Assembly: GCF_046630315.1 (NCBI RefSeq)
Contig: NZ_LQBD01000007.1
Location: 1 to 64,000, forward strand
Length of the DNA: 64,000 bases
Direction: 5' to 3'
Source of the DNA: Brucella anthropi_A
GTDB lineage: Bacteria > Pseudomonadota > Alphaproteobacteria > Rhizobiales > Rhizobiaceae
The notes below the pieces were generated by a model that saw nothing but the letters and a program-made list of their open reading frames with translations, was not told the origin of the DNA and searched no databases. Numbering within the stretch: the first letter of the stretch is position 1; each line of letters starts with the position of its first letter. Of this stretch, positions 41,196 to 49,692 are shown one piece after another. The translations under genes and the position numbers were made by a program.

Positions 41196-41221
41196 AACCT
41201 GTCAATCGCTATTATAGCCGA

Positions 41222-42511
41222 TCAATCATGGAACGGATCGGTGACGAGGATGGTGTCCTCGCGTTCCGGGCTGGTGGAGAGCATGGCCACCGGCGCGCCG
41301 ATCAGTTCTTCGATGTGACGGACATATTTGACCGCCTGCGCCGGGAGATCGTTCCACGAACGCGCACCGGCGGTCGTTTCCGACCAGCCCGGCAGCGTTT
41401 CATAGATCGGCTTCACGCGCGCCTGCGCGCCCATGGAGGACGGCAGATAATCGATGCGCTTGCCATCGAGTTCATAGGCGACGCAGATCTTGATTTCGTC
41501 CAAGCCGTCCAGAACGTCGAGCTTGGTGAGCGCGATGCCGGTGATGCCGGAGGTGCGGACCGTCTGGCGCACGATCACGGCGTCGAACCAGCCGCAGCGG
41601 CGCTTGCGGCCTGTCACCACGCCGAATTCATGGCCCTTGGTGCCGAGGAATTCGCCGATCTCGTCGTTCAGTTCGGTCGGGAACGGGCCTTCGCCAACGC
41701 GGGTCGTGTAGGCCTTGGTGATGCCGAGCACATAGCCGATGGCTGTCGGACCGAGGCCCGAACCGGCGGCAGCCTGACCGGCAACCGTGTTGGAGGAGGT
41801 CACGAAGGGATAGGTGCCATGGTCATTGTCAAGCAATGCGCCCTGCGCGCCTTCGAACAGGATGCGGTCGCCCGCCTTGCGGCGCTCGTCGAGAACGCGC
41901 CAGACCTGATCGATATAGGGCAGTATCTGGTCGGCAACGGAGGTCAGCTCGGTCAGAATGGTTTCGACCGCGATTTCCTCAAGGCCCATGCCGCGACGCA
42001 GCAGATTGTGGTGCGCGAGCAGGCGTTCGACCTTCGGCTCCAGCGTTTCCGGCTCGGCCAGATCGATGACGCGGATGGCACGACGGCCGACCTTGTCTTC
42101 ATAGGCCGGGCCGATGCCGCGCTTGGTGGTGCCGATCTTGAGGCCCGAATTGGAGCCTTCGCGCATGGCATCGAGATCGCGATGGATGGAGAGGATGAGG
42201 GGAGCGTTTTCGGCAATGCGCAGCACTTCGGGATTGATGTCGATGCCCTGTGCGCGCAGCTTTGCGACTTCGGCGACGAAATGATGCGGATCGACCACGA
42301 CGCCGTTGCCGATGACGCTGAGCTTGCCGCGCACGAGGCCGGAAGGCAGCAGCGAAAGCTTGTAGCTGACGCCATCGATGACAAGCGTATGACCTGCGTT
42401 ATGACCGCCCTGGTAGCGCACGATGACATCGGCGCGCTCGGACAGCCAGTCCACGATCTTTCCCTTGCCCTCGTCGCCCCACTGCGACCCGACGACAACC
42501 ACATTTGCCAT
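41222..42511 (-). CDS. purA: Adenylosuccinate synthetase
   Basis: A 429-aa GTP-dependent enzyme that converts IMP and aspartate to adenylosuccinate, the first committed step to AMP. The P-loop-like GSQWGDEGKGKIVDWL, the catalytic His region RYQGGHNAGHTLV, TTKRGIGPAYEDK, FEGAQGALLDNDHGTYPFVTSSN and GRKRRCGWFDAV are all canonical. The start at 42511 (MANVVVVG) is the family N-terminus. Transcribed alone on the minus strand. Confidence 0.96.
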   Translation of the reverse strand: MANVVVVGSQWGDEGKGKIVDWLSERADVIVRYQGGHNAGHTLVIDGVSYKLSLLPSGLVRGKLSVIGNGVVVDPHHFVAEVAKLRAQGIDINPEVLRIAENAPLILSIHRDLDAMREGSNSGLKIGTTKRGIGPAYEDKVGRRAIRVIDLAEPETLEPKVERLLAHHNLLRRGMGLEEIAVETILTELTSVADQILPYIDQVWRVLDERRKAGDRILFEGAQGALLDNDHGTYPFVTSSNTVAGQAAAGSGLGPTAIGYVLGITKAYTTRVGEGPFPTELNDEIGEFLGTKGHEFGVVTGRKRRCGWFDAVIVRQTVRTSGITGIALTKLDVLDGLDEIKICVAYELDGKRIDYLPSSMGAQARVKPIYETLPGWSETTAGARSWNDLPAQAVKYVRHIEELIGAPVAMLSTSPEREDTILVTDPFHD

Positions 42512-42714
42512 TGAAGAAACTCCTTGGCTTCTATTTGAAAATCCAAGGATCAAAGCGGCCCGGACGCCGCCAATGAGGGCAACGGGGTGCTGATCCCTCG
42601 TCTCTATACAGATTCAATCCGGCTTGCGCGACTCTTTCGTGCAAGAAATTCGCGATTTTTGAACGCCCCTTGAACGAAGGGCGCTTAGGTCGCTTGAGAT
42701 TCCGTTTATGGCGT

Positions 42715-42806
42715 GGCGAAAATGGTGGGATTTGAGACCCGGAGCGGAATGTACATTTTAGTACATGAGCACCGGAAGCGAAAAATCACGCCATTTGCAG
42801 CCCGCC
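42715..42806. repeat. Bru-RS-like palindromic repeat, copy B
   Basis: Partner of 22484-22573: begins GGCGAAAATGGTG, contains a GTACATTTTAGTACATGAGCACCGGAA dyad and ends ATTTGCAG. It lies between the GNAT gene stop (42827) and the purA promoter region. Confidence 0.6.
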
Positions 42807-42826
42807 AGAAGCGGAATATCTGCGAC

Positions 42827-43336
42827 CTAACCGGCGCGGACCATATAGAGCGCATCCTCCGAATAGCTTTTCAGCTTTTCCTCAAGCGCCGGGAGGTCGC
42901 GGACGACAAAGCCCTTCTTTTCCCAAAAGCCCTGGGAGCCGTTGACGGCGACGAGCGACATGGTGACGAAGCCGTCGCGTTCGGCCTGCAAGGCCATCAG
43001 TTCGACGACGCGGGTGGCGGCGCCGCTGGAGCGGGCTTCGGGCAGAAGCGCGATATCGTGGATATAATAGGTGTTGGTATCGTCGGGCAGTTCGCCCAGA
43101 ACGGCGTTGAGGGCTGGAACCGTATCCAGCTTCCATGGATGGCTAATGCCGTAACCGAGGATTTCAGTGTCGCGGGCCAGCACGAAGCAGCCTGCGGGAT
43201 AGAGCTCGAAGCGGTCCCGGAAGACCGCCTCATCTTCGAAGAAATCGAGATGGACAACATTAGCAACCGCAGTCACGCCCGCAATATCCTGCTCGTGCAT
43301 GCGCCGCCATTCCGGCTGTACCATCTCTTCAACCAT
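42827..43336 (-). CDS. GNAT-family N-acetyltransferase
   Basis: About 169 aa. The GNAT core is visible in TNTYYIHDIALLPEARSSGAATRVVELMAL (beta4 and motif A, degenerate at the pyrophosphate loop) and MSLVAVNGSQGFWEKKGFVV (motif B). The start is ambiguous: an ATG at 43336 lies just beyond the serA stop (43341), whereas an ATG at 43366 would overlap serA by 26 bp. Its tight spacing suggests cotranscription with serA. Substrate unknown. Confidence 0.8.
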   Translation of the reverse strand: MVEEMVQPEWRRMHEQDIAGVTAVANVVHLDFFEDEAVFRDRFELYPAGCFVLARDTEILGYGISHPWKLDTVPALNAVLGELPDDTNTYYIHDIALLPEARSSGAATRVVELMALQAERDGFVTMSLVAVNGSQGFWEKKGFVVRDLPALEEKLKSYSEDALYMVRAG

Positions 43337-43340
43337 GTTC

Positions 43341-44942
43341 TCAAACTTCTCCGACGTTGAACTCAAGCGGTGTTGCCGCCTTGATTGCCTCTTGAGCCGT
43401 CAGTTCGTCAAGTGCTGCCTGCGGAATCTGTTCATCCACATAGAGCATGGCGATCGCATCGCCACCGGGATGGTCGCGTCCAAGCGAGAAATTCGCAATA
43501 TTGACGTTGTGCTTGCCGCAGATCGTGCCCAGCAGGCCGATCATGCCCGGAACGTCCTTGTTGGTGACGTAAAGCATGTGCGGGCCGACCTCGGCATCGA
43601 GGTTGATTCCCTTGATCTGGATAAAGCGCGCCTTGCCGTCGGAGAAGCAGGTGCCTGCAATGGAGCGCTCGCGCAGCGTCGTCTTCACCGTCAGCTTGAT
43701 ATAGCCGTCGAAAATGCCGGACTTGTCGCGCTTGACTTCCGAGACGATGATGCCGCGCTCCTTCACCATGATCGGCGCGGAAACCATGTTGACATCGGCC
43801 ACCTGCGGACGGATGAGACCGGCCAGAGCCGCACTCAGCAATGCGCGCGTGTTCATGGTGGCGGTGGAACCGTCGAACAGCACTTCCACTTCCTGGATCG
43901 GCTCGTCCGTGACCTGGCCGACGAAAGCGCCAAGCACATCGGCAAGCTTCACGAACGGCTTCAGACGGGGCGCTTCCTCCGCCGTGATCGACGGCATATT
44001 GATGGCATTGGAAACGGCGCCCTTGACCAGATAATCCGACATCTGCTCGGCCACCTGAAGCGCGACATTTTCCTGTGCTTCCGCCGTCGACGCGCCAAGA
44101 TGCGGCGTGCAGACGACATTGGGAAGCGAGAAAAGTTCGTTTTCCGTCGCCGGTTCTGTTTCATAGACGTCGATACCGGCACCCGCCACATGGCCGGATT
44201 TCAGCGCCGCCACCAGATCCTTTTCCACGATCAAGCCGCCGCGCGCGCAATTGACGATGCGCACGCCGGGCTTGGTCTTGGCCAGGTTTTCCGCATTGAT
44301 GATATGCCGCGTCTTGTCGGTCAGCGGCGTGTGCAGCGTGATGAAATCGGCACGCGCCAGCAATTCGTCCAGATCGACCTTTTCCACGCCCAGTTCCTGC
44401 GCGCGGGCTTCGGACAGGAACGGATCGAAAGCCACCACATGCATTTTCAGGCCGATGGCGCGGGTCGCGACAATCGAACCGATATTGCCGCAGCCGACGA
44501 CGCCAAGCGTCTTGCCGGTGATTTCCACGCCCATGAAGCGGTTCTTTTCCCACTTGCCTGCACGGGTGGATGTGTCGGCCTCCGGCAATTGCCGCGCGAC
44601 GGCGAACATCAGCGCAATGGCATGTTCGGCGGTGGTGATCGAATTGCCGAACGGCGTGTTCATGACGATGATACCGCGGCGCGAAGCCGCCGGAATATCC
44701 ACATTGTCGACGCCGATACCGGCGCGGCCGACGACCTTGAGCTTTTTGGCGGCGGCGATCAGCTTTTCCGTGACCTTGGTGGCCGAACGGATCGCCAGAC
44801 CGTCATAATCGCCGATGACTTCGAGAAGCTTTTCCTTGTCCTTGCCGAGATCGGGCAGGTAATCGACTTCCACGCCGCGATCCTTGAAAATCTGGACGGC
44901 GGTGGGCGAAAGCTTGTCGGATACGAGAACGCGAGGTGCCAT
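43341..44942 (-). CDS. serA: D-3-phosphoglycerate dehydrogenase
   Basis: A 533-aa long-form enzyme for the first step of serine synthesis. NAD-binding GVVGCGNIGSIVATRA, the catalytic Arg/Glu/His region (VRIVNCARGGLIVEKDLVAALKSG ... VVCTPHLGASTAEAQENVA), an intervening ASB domain (about 320-450) and a C-terminal ACT domain (PHMLYVTNKDVPGMIGLLGTICGKHNVNIANFSLGR) for serine feedback are all visible. The start at 44942 is fixed by AAGGAGG 6 nt upstream. It follows serC on the same strand with 136 bp between. Confidence 0.96.
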   Translation of the reverse strand: MAPRVLVSDKLSPTAVQIFKDRGVEVDYLPDLGKDKEKLLEVIGDYDGLAIRSATKVTEKLIAAAKKLKVVGRAGIGVDNVDIPAASRRGIIVMNTPFGNSITTAEHAIALMFAVARQLPEADTSTRAGKWEKNRFMGVEITGKTLGVVGCGNIGSIVATRAIGLKMHVVAFDPFLSEARAQELGVEKVDLDELLARADFITLHTPLTDKTRHIINAENLAKTKPGVRIVNCARGGLIVEKDLVAALKSGHVAGAGIDVYETEPATENELFSLPNVVCTPHLGASTAEAQENVALQVAEQMSDYLVKGAVSNAINMPSITAEEAPRLKPFVKLADVLGAFVGQVTDEPIQEVEVLFDGSTATMNTRALLSAALAGLIRPQVADVNMVSAPIMVKERGIIVSEVKRDKSGIFDGYIKLTVKTTLRERSIAGTCFSDGKARFIQIKGINLDAEVGPHMLYVTNKDVPGMIGLLGTICGKHNVNIANFSLGRDHPGGDAIAMLYVDEQIPQAALDELTAQEAIKAATPLEFNVGEV

Positions 44943-45078
44943 GCTGGCCTCCTTCAAACATTTTCAAACCATGCATTTCCTGCGATGACGCAGACCGTTC
45001 TCACTCAGGAAATGCGCTGTAAAGGGGAATGCGGGCCATGACCGTCCCAACACGGCCATGGCGTCATGCATGAAATGC

Positions 45079-46254
45079 TCAGGCCGCCGCTTTCAGCGCG
45101 GCCTTCTGCGTTGCAAAAGCCCAATCCAGCCAATGCGTCAGCGCTTCCAGATCGGAAGCTTCCACCGTCGCGCCAGCCCAGATGCGCAGGCCCGAAGGGG
45201 CATCGCGATAGGCGCCGATGTCATAGGCAACGCCCTCCTTGTCGAGCGCCGTGACGATGCCCTTGGCGAAAGCGGCCTGCTCGTCGGCTGACAAGGCAGT
45301 GACTTCTGGGTCGACAATGGTGAGGCAGACGGAGGTGTTGGAGCGCGTTTCCGGCTTCACGGCCAGATTGGCAATCCACGGCGTCCTTTCCACGAAACCG
45401 TTCAGGACGGCGAAATTGGCGTCGGCGCGCGCAACCAGCGCATCAAGACCGCCGAGCGACTTCGCCCATTTCAGCGCATCGAGATAATCTTCCACGCAGA
45501 GCATGGAGGGCGTGTTGATGGTTTCGCCGACGAAGATGCCTTCGATCAGCTTGCCGCCCTTGGTCATGCGGAAAATCTTCGGCAGCGGCCATGCAGGCTT
45601 GTAGCTTTCCAGCCGCTCCACCGCACGCGGGGACAGGATCAGGATGCCATGCGCGCCCTCGCCGCCCAGCACCTTCTGCCAGGAGAAGGTGACGACATCG
45701 AGTTTCGGGAAATCCAACGCTTGAGCGAAAGCGGCAGAGGTCGCATCGCAGAAGGTCAGGCCCTTGCGGTCAGCCGGAATGAAATCACCGTTCGGGACGC
45801 GCGCACCAGACGTGGTGCCGTTCCAGGTGAAAACGACATCGCGGTCGAAATCGACTTGGCTGAAGTCGACAATCTCGCCATAGGGCGCTTCGAATGTGCG
45901 GACATCTTCGAGCTTGAGCTGCTTCACCACATCCGTGACCCAGCCCGAACCGAAGCTTTCCCATGCAACCATATCGACGCCACGCGCGCCGAGCATGGAC
46001 CACAGCGCCATCTCGACAGCGCCGGTGTCGGAAGCCGGCACGATACCGATACGGTAGTCGGCAGGCACCTGCAGTACTTCGCGGGTAAGGTCGATGGCTT
46101 CTTTCAGCTTGGTCTTGCCGATTTTCGCGCGGTGCGAACGGCCAAGCGCCGCATCGACCAGCGCATTCAGCGACCAGCCGGGACGTTTTGCACAGGGACC
46201 GGATGAAAAATTAGGATTAGCCGGGCGAACTGCCGGCTTCGCAATCGTCGTCAT
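45079..46254 (-). CDS. serC: Phosphoserine aminotransferase
   Basis: A 391-aa PLP enzyme of the alphaproteobacterial SerC type that makes phosphoserine from 3-phosphohydroxypyruvate. The N-terminus PNFSSGPCAKRPGW and the PLP lysine in VVTFSWQKVLGGEGAHG are diagnostic. It heads a serC-serA-GNAT cluster. A structured leader (46258-46320) overlaps its ribosome-binding site. Confidence 0.95.
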   Translation of the reverse strand: MTTIAKPAVRPANPNFSSGPCAKRPGWSLNALVDAALGRSHRAKIGKTKLKEAIDLTREVLQVPADYRIGIVPASDTGAVEMALWSMLGARGVDMVAWESFGSGWVTDVVKQLKLEDVRTFEAPYGEIVDFSQVDFDRDVVFTWNGTTSGARVPNGDFIPADRKGLTFCDATSAAFAQALDFPKLDVVTFSWQKVLGGEGAHGILILSPRAVERLESYKPAWPLPKIFRMTKGGKLIEGIFVGETINTPSMLCVEDYLDALKWAKSLGGLDALVARADANFAVLNGFVERTPWIANLAVKPETRSNTSVCLTIVDPEVTALSADEQAAFAKGIVTALDKEGVAYDIGAYRDAPSGLRIWAGATVEASDLEALTHWLDWAFATQKAALKAAA

Positions 46255-46257
46255 GTT

Positions 46258-46320
46258 GTTTCTATCCTCTCAGATAGCACGCGTCTCGTTGGGGAGACGT
46301 GGCCCACTTACCGGGATAGC
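46258..46320 (-). promoter_or_regulatory. Structured serC leader (candidate serC RNA motif)
   Basis: On the minus strand CTATCC (46319-46314) pairs with GGATAG (46267-46262). Inside is a hairpin CGTCTC (46299-46294) with GAGACG (46287-46282). The outer 3' arm contains AGAGGAT, the ribosome-binding site of serC. A conserved serC RNA motif upstream of serC is known in Rhizobiales; position and structure fit, but I could not align it to the published model. Confidence 0.6.
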
Positions 46321-46370
46321 CGAAAGCGCATTCTTCCTCAATACGTCATTCGTGGAATATTTTTGCCCAG

Positions 46371-46394
46371 CTCGCCCGGATTGCTCCGGGCGAG
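46371..46394 (-). terminator. Hairpin after the BASS transporter gene
   Basis: CTCGCCCGGA (46371-46380) pairs perfectly with TCCGGGCGAG (46385-46394) around TTGC. It lies 11 bp past the transporter stop. There is no strong T run on the minus strand, so it may be an RNA-stabilising hairpin or a weak terminator. Confidence 0.55.
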
Positions 46395-46404
46395 TGGAAT
46401 TTCG

Positions 46405-47361
46405 TTATCGCGTCGCCGTCTGCGTTTCCGAAGGCTCTTCTTCCATGCGGGCATAATAGCTTGCAATCAGCGCACCGGAGATATTGTGCCAGACACTGAA
46501 AACGGCGCTTGGCACAGCCGCCAGCGGCGAGAAATGCGCATTGGCGAGCGCAGCGCCAAGGCCGCTGTTCTGCATGCCGACCTCGATGCTGATCGCCTTG
46601 CGCTTGGCAAGCGACAGCCCCGCGAACCGTGCGGCAAAATAGCCGAGCAGCAGGCCGCAGCAATTGTGCAGGAAGACCACGGCGAAGATCAGCAGGCCGG
46701 ACTGCGCGATGGCCGCCTTGTTGACCGCGACCACGGCGGCGACGATCAGCACAATGCCGATGACCGACACAAGCGGCAGCATGGGCACCGCAGCCTTGAC
46801 CACGCCCGGCACCAGCTTCTGGAGAATGAAACCAAGCGCCAGCGGCACCAGGATCACCTTCACGATGCTGATGAACATGCTCATCGCATCGACCGGCAGA
46901 TACTGGCTGGCGAAGAACCAGACGAGGAATGGCGTGACCAGCGGCGCCAGAAGCGTGGTGACGCTGGTGCAGGCGACGCTGAGCGCCACATCGCCCTTCG
47001 ACAGATAGGTCATGACGTTGGAAGCCGTGCCGCCGGGGCAGCAGCCGACCAGGATCACCCCCGCCGCCACTTCCGGCGACATCGGGATGATGCGCGTCAG
47101 CAACACGGCCAACAGCGGCATGATGATGAACTGCGCCAGCACGCCGATAGCGACATCGAAAGGCCGCCTAGCGACTTCGGCAAAATCCTTGCCCGAAATC
47201 GTCAGCCCCATGCCGAACATGATGATGCCGAGCAGGACCACGATCCATGGCGCGAAGACGCTGAATGTCGATGGCAACAGGAAACCGAGAACGGCAAAGA
47301 TGATGACCCAGACGGCAAAAGTCCGGCCGACGAAATCTGAAAATGCTGCGATTGCTTTCAT
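46405..47361 (-). CDS. Bile acid:sodium symporter (BASS) family transporter
   Basis: A 318-aa membrane protein with about nine to ten helices. BASS signatures include GMGLTISGKDFAEVARRPFDVAIGVLAQFIIMPLLA, the crossover GCCPGGTASNVMTYLSKGDVALSVACTSVTTLLAPLVTPFL and GMQNSGLGAALANAHF. Bacterial members (YocS/PanS group) move organic anions such as ketopantoate or pyruvate-like acids with sodium. GGGAGGG precedes the ATG. Substrate not deducible. Confidence 0.88.
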   Translation of the reverse strand: MKAIAAFSDFVGRTFAVWVIIFAVLGFLLPSTFSVFAPWIVVLLGIIMFGMGLTISGKDFAEVARRPFDVAIGVLAQFIIMPLLAVLLTRIIPMSPEVAAGVILVGCCPGGTASNVMTYLSKGDVALSVACTSVTTLLAPLVTPFLVWFFASQYLPVDAMSMFISIVKVILVPLALGFILQKLVPGVVKAAVPMLPLVSVIGIVLIVAAVVAVNKAAIAQSGLLIFAVVFLHNCCGLLLGYFAARFAGLSLAKRKAISIEVGMQNSGLGAALANAHFSPLAAVPSAVFSVWHNISGALIASYYARMEEEPSETQTATR

Positions 47362-47507
47362 GACCCTCCCCTTTTCAGGACACGCATCCGATACGTTCTT
47401 TCACCTGTAAGGATTCGAGCCGTTCATGAAAACGAAAATTTCGAAGCAACTGAAATAATGAACCGGAAAGCGGGCCGGAAAGCCCGCTGCAAGAATAGCA
47501 GGGCGCG

Positions 47508-47729
47508 AGGGTCAGGACCTACTCATTTGATGAAAATGGTGTGAGGCCATCCGTTTGGATACGAGGAGAAAAGGCGAAGGAAATGTGGTTCATTTTCGAG
47601 CCTTTTCGACGAAGTAGCCGGGCGGATGGACCACATCCTCTGGACACCGAAATGACTGGCGATCTGCTGCGTCGAGCCGCTCTTGTCATTTCAGGTGCCA
47701 TTTCCATAAAATGAGTAGGTCCTGACCCT
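47508..47729. mobile_element. 222-bp MITE-like element with long inverted repeats
   Basis: The ends are inverted copies: AGGGTCAGGACCTACTCATTT at the left (47508-47528) and its exact complement at the right (47709-47729). The similarity continues for about 10 more bases with two mismatches (GATGAAAATGG against TATGGAAATGG). There is no transposase ORF. The interior has further dyads (GCCATCCG with CGGATGG). No clear target-site duplication is visible. The 47362-47507 and 47730-47807 flanks hold no gene. Confidence 0.82.
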
Positions 47730-47807
47730 AAGATACAAACGCTATCCAAACCCTGAAAAATGCTCAATTGCCGCACGGGCTTAACCAAGTCTCGATGAGA
47801 CTTGCTA

Positions 47808-48494
47808 TTACCAGGCCGTGAAACGCACACCGGCGCGCAGCTGATGCGACTGGAGGTCCTTGTCGCTGAGCGTGGCCGCTGCCGCGCTTGCAATTTCGCC
47901 GCCCTCGATCACCCCATAACGATAGCCGATATCGAGCTTGATATTGGAAGCCACATCGATGCCGACACCCGCCATCAGCGCCCAGGCAAGACGATAATCA
48001 TCGTCCGACTTGTAATCGCCATAGGCCGTATCGACGGCATAGCGCACATTGGCAAAGCCAAGGCCAGCCCCGAGATAGGGCGTGAAGCCGTAATATGTGC
48101 CCAGATCGACATAGGCATTGGCCATCATGTCCCAGCTGCGCACATCGACATCGTAATCATCGAAGCTTTGTTTGGAATAGCCGAGCGTCACGTCGCCGCG
48201 CAGATTATCCGTGAACTGATAGCCAATGCCGACGGAAGGCACGACATTCTTGTCCAGATCATAGCCCTCGGTCCCGTTCCAGAGAGGCGTCTTTTCCTGA
48301 AGCTTGACCTTGGAGACGATGGTGTAGCCGATATCGCCGCGCAGATACCAGCCGGACCCGACCTCGACCGGCTGCACCGGCACGGTGGGCTCAAAACCGA
48401 CCATATCGAGATCGGCGGCAAAAGACTGCGATACGACGCATAATCCCGCCAGCAATGAAGCTGACGAGCAGAAAGCACGCCATTGCATAGACAT
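47808..48494 (-). CDS. Outer-membrane beta-barrel protein (Omp25/Omp31-like)
   Basis: A 228-aa protein with a signal peptide (cleaved after ...VSQSFA, near residue 26) and an eight-stranded barrel pattern of alternating residues. Typical segments are GWYLRGDIGYTIVSK, IGYQFTDNLRGDVTLGYS, NAYVDLGTYYGFTPYLGAGLGFANV and IKLDIGYRYGVIEGGE. The chain ends in Trp (RAGVRFTAW), the aromatic barrel-sorting residue. It resembles the Omp25/31 superfamily but is too divergent to name a member. A related 284-aa gene lies just upstream on the same strand, suggesting tandem duplication and divergence. Confidence 0.82.
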   Translation of the reverse strand: MSMQWRAFCSSASLLAGLCVVSQSFAADLDMVGFEPTVPVQPVEVGSGWYLRGDIGYTIVSKVKLQEKTPLWNGTEGYDLDKNVVPSVGIGYQFTDNLRGDVTLGYSKQSFDDYDVDVRSWDMMANAYVDLGTYYGFTPYLGAGLGFANVRYAVDTAYGDYKSDDDYRLAWALMAGVGIDVASNIKLDIGYRYGVIEGGEIASAAAATLSDKDLQSHQLRAGVRFTAW

Positions 48495-48591
48495 GATGAA
48501 ATCCCCGCTTATGTATGTATCATCATGTATGAATGAACATGGTTAAGATCGCATAAATAGGGAGCATTTTTACTATGCTTCCAAACAAACA

Positions 48592-48615
48592 AGGCCCGGA
48601 TGACCGGGCCTTTGC
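48592..48615 (-). terminator. Terminator of the upstream beta-barrel gene
   Basis: AGGCCCGG (48592-48599) pairs with CCGGGCCT (48604-48611) around ATGA; on the minus strand TTGTTTGTTT follows. It separates the two outer-membrane protein genes. Confidence 0.8.
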
Positions 48616-48633
48616 TGTCTTGGCATTTGCTTT

Positions 48634-49488
48634 TTACTTGTAGACCGGGCCGTCCACGATGGTCGAGACCTGCTGCGGGGCATAGGCGGGAGCCGCACCG
48701 CCGAACATGTAACGCAGGCCGACACGCACATCATGCACATTCATGCCATTGTCGTAGCCGTCGCCAAGCCACTGATTGCCTTCGAACATCTTGCCGCCAT
48801 TGATATGGCGATAGCGATAGCCCGCATCGAGCTTGAGGTTCTGCGTGAGATCGACCGACGCACCGGCCATGAGCGCATAGGTAAAGCGCCAGTTGGCCGC
48901 ACCTTCCTGCGTGCCGCCATAACGAACGTCGTCGAGGTCGCCCCATTTCACGCGCGTGCCGCCGATACCGGCGCCGATATAGGGCGTGAAGCCGGCAAAA
49001 TTGCCGAGATCGACATAGGCATTGGCCAGAATGGACAGGGCGGAGAAACGGCCGCGCTCATCGGAAGCGCAGTTGAGATCGCCGTTACAGGCCGCACCAT
49101 AGGTATGGCCGTTGAATCTGGCGCGGGTCATGTAGTCGACGGTCAGATCGGTACGGAAATAATCCGTCACCTGATAACCGACACCGCCGCCCACAAGGAA
49201 CGAACCCTTGAGGTCGCCATAAAGCGTGTTGCTGCCGAAGGTCGATGAATTGCCGCCGCAGGTCGCGCAATTATCGATGGTCGCGTAGTCGGCATCCTTG
49301 AACTTGGCCTTGGAGTACCCGATATCGCCGCGCAGATACCAACCGCCAACGGCAGGCGGCGCAACGACGACTTCCGGGACTTCCGGCACAGGCTCAATGA
49401 TATCGGCCGCAACCGCAGCCGGCGCCGCAGCCATCAGGGCAACCGATGCCGCTACACCGGCAAAAAGAGTTTTCGTAAGACTTTTCAT
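48634..49488 (-). CDS. Outer-membrane beta-barrel porin-like protein
   Basis: A 284-aa protein with a signal peptide (KTLFAGVAASVALMAAAPAAVAA) and a short Pro/Val-rich linker. The barrel then includes GGWYLRGDIGYSKAKFKDADY, VGYQVTDYFRTDLTVDYMTRARF, NAYVDLGNFAGFTPYIGAGIGGTRVKWG and LKLDAGYRYRHINGG. A Cys pair (NCATCGG) and another (ACNGDLNC) could form loop disulfides. The barrel shares several motifs with the 228-aa neighbour but ends with an extension after VRVGLRYMF. Surface exposure is inferred. Confidence 0.82.
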   Translation of the reverse strand: MKSLTKTLFAGVAASVALMAAAPAAVAADIIEPVPEVPEVVVAPPAVGGWYLRGDIGYSKAKFKDADYATIDNCATCGGNSSTFGSNTLYGDLKGSFLVGGGVGYQVTDYFRTDLTVDYMTRARFNGHTYGAACNGDLNCASDERGRFSALSILANAYVDLGNFAGFTPYIGAGIGGTRVKWGDLDDVRYGGTQEGAANWRFTYALMAGASVDLTQNLKLDAGYRYRHINGGKMFEGNQWLGDGYDNGMNVHDVRVGLRYMFGGAAPAYAPQQVSTIVDGPVYK

Positions 49489-49637
49489 TTGTCTGCCCCA
49501 CAGAAGAATCGCGCCGCCGCAAGCGACGGATAAAAATGTTTGAGGGGAGCCTATGCGGCAAAAGTTAAATACAACTTAACCTTGTTTTTTTACCAAGTTT
49601 ATTAAGATTATCTAATTTATAAAAAGCCGAATCGAAG

Positions 49638-49664
49638 CAAAAAAGCGCGGGCAAAACCCGCGCC
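49638..49664 (-). terminator. glmM terminator
   Basis: GCGCGGG (49645-49651) pairs with CCCGCGC (49657-49663) around CAAAA; on the minus strand CTTTTTTGC follows. Confidence 0.8.
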
Positions 49665-49692
49665 TTCCGTTCGCAGCCGTGCCGGGGCAAGA

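Noticed and set aside
43299..45041. 580-codon plus-strand frame over serA
   Set aside because: SerA on the minus strand has all expected motifs and a strong ribosome-binding site; the opposite frame has none.
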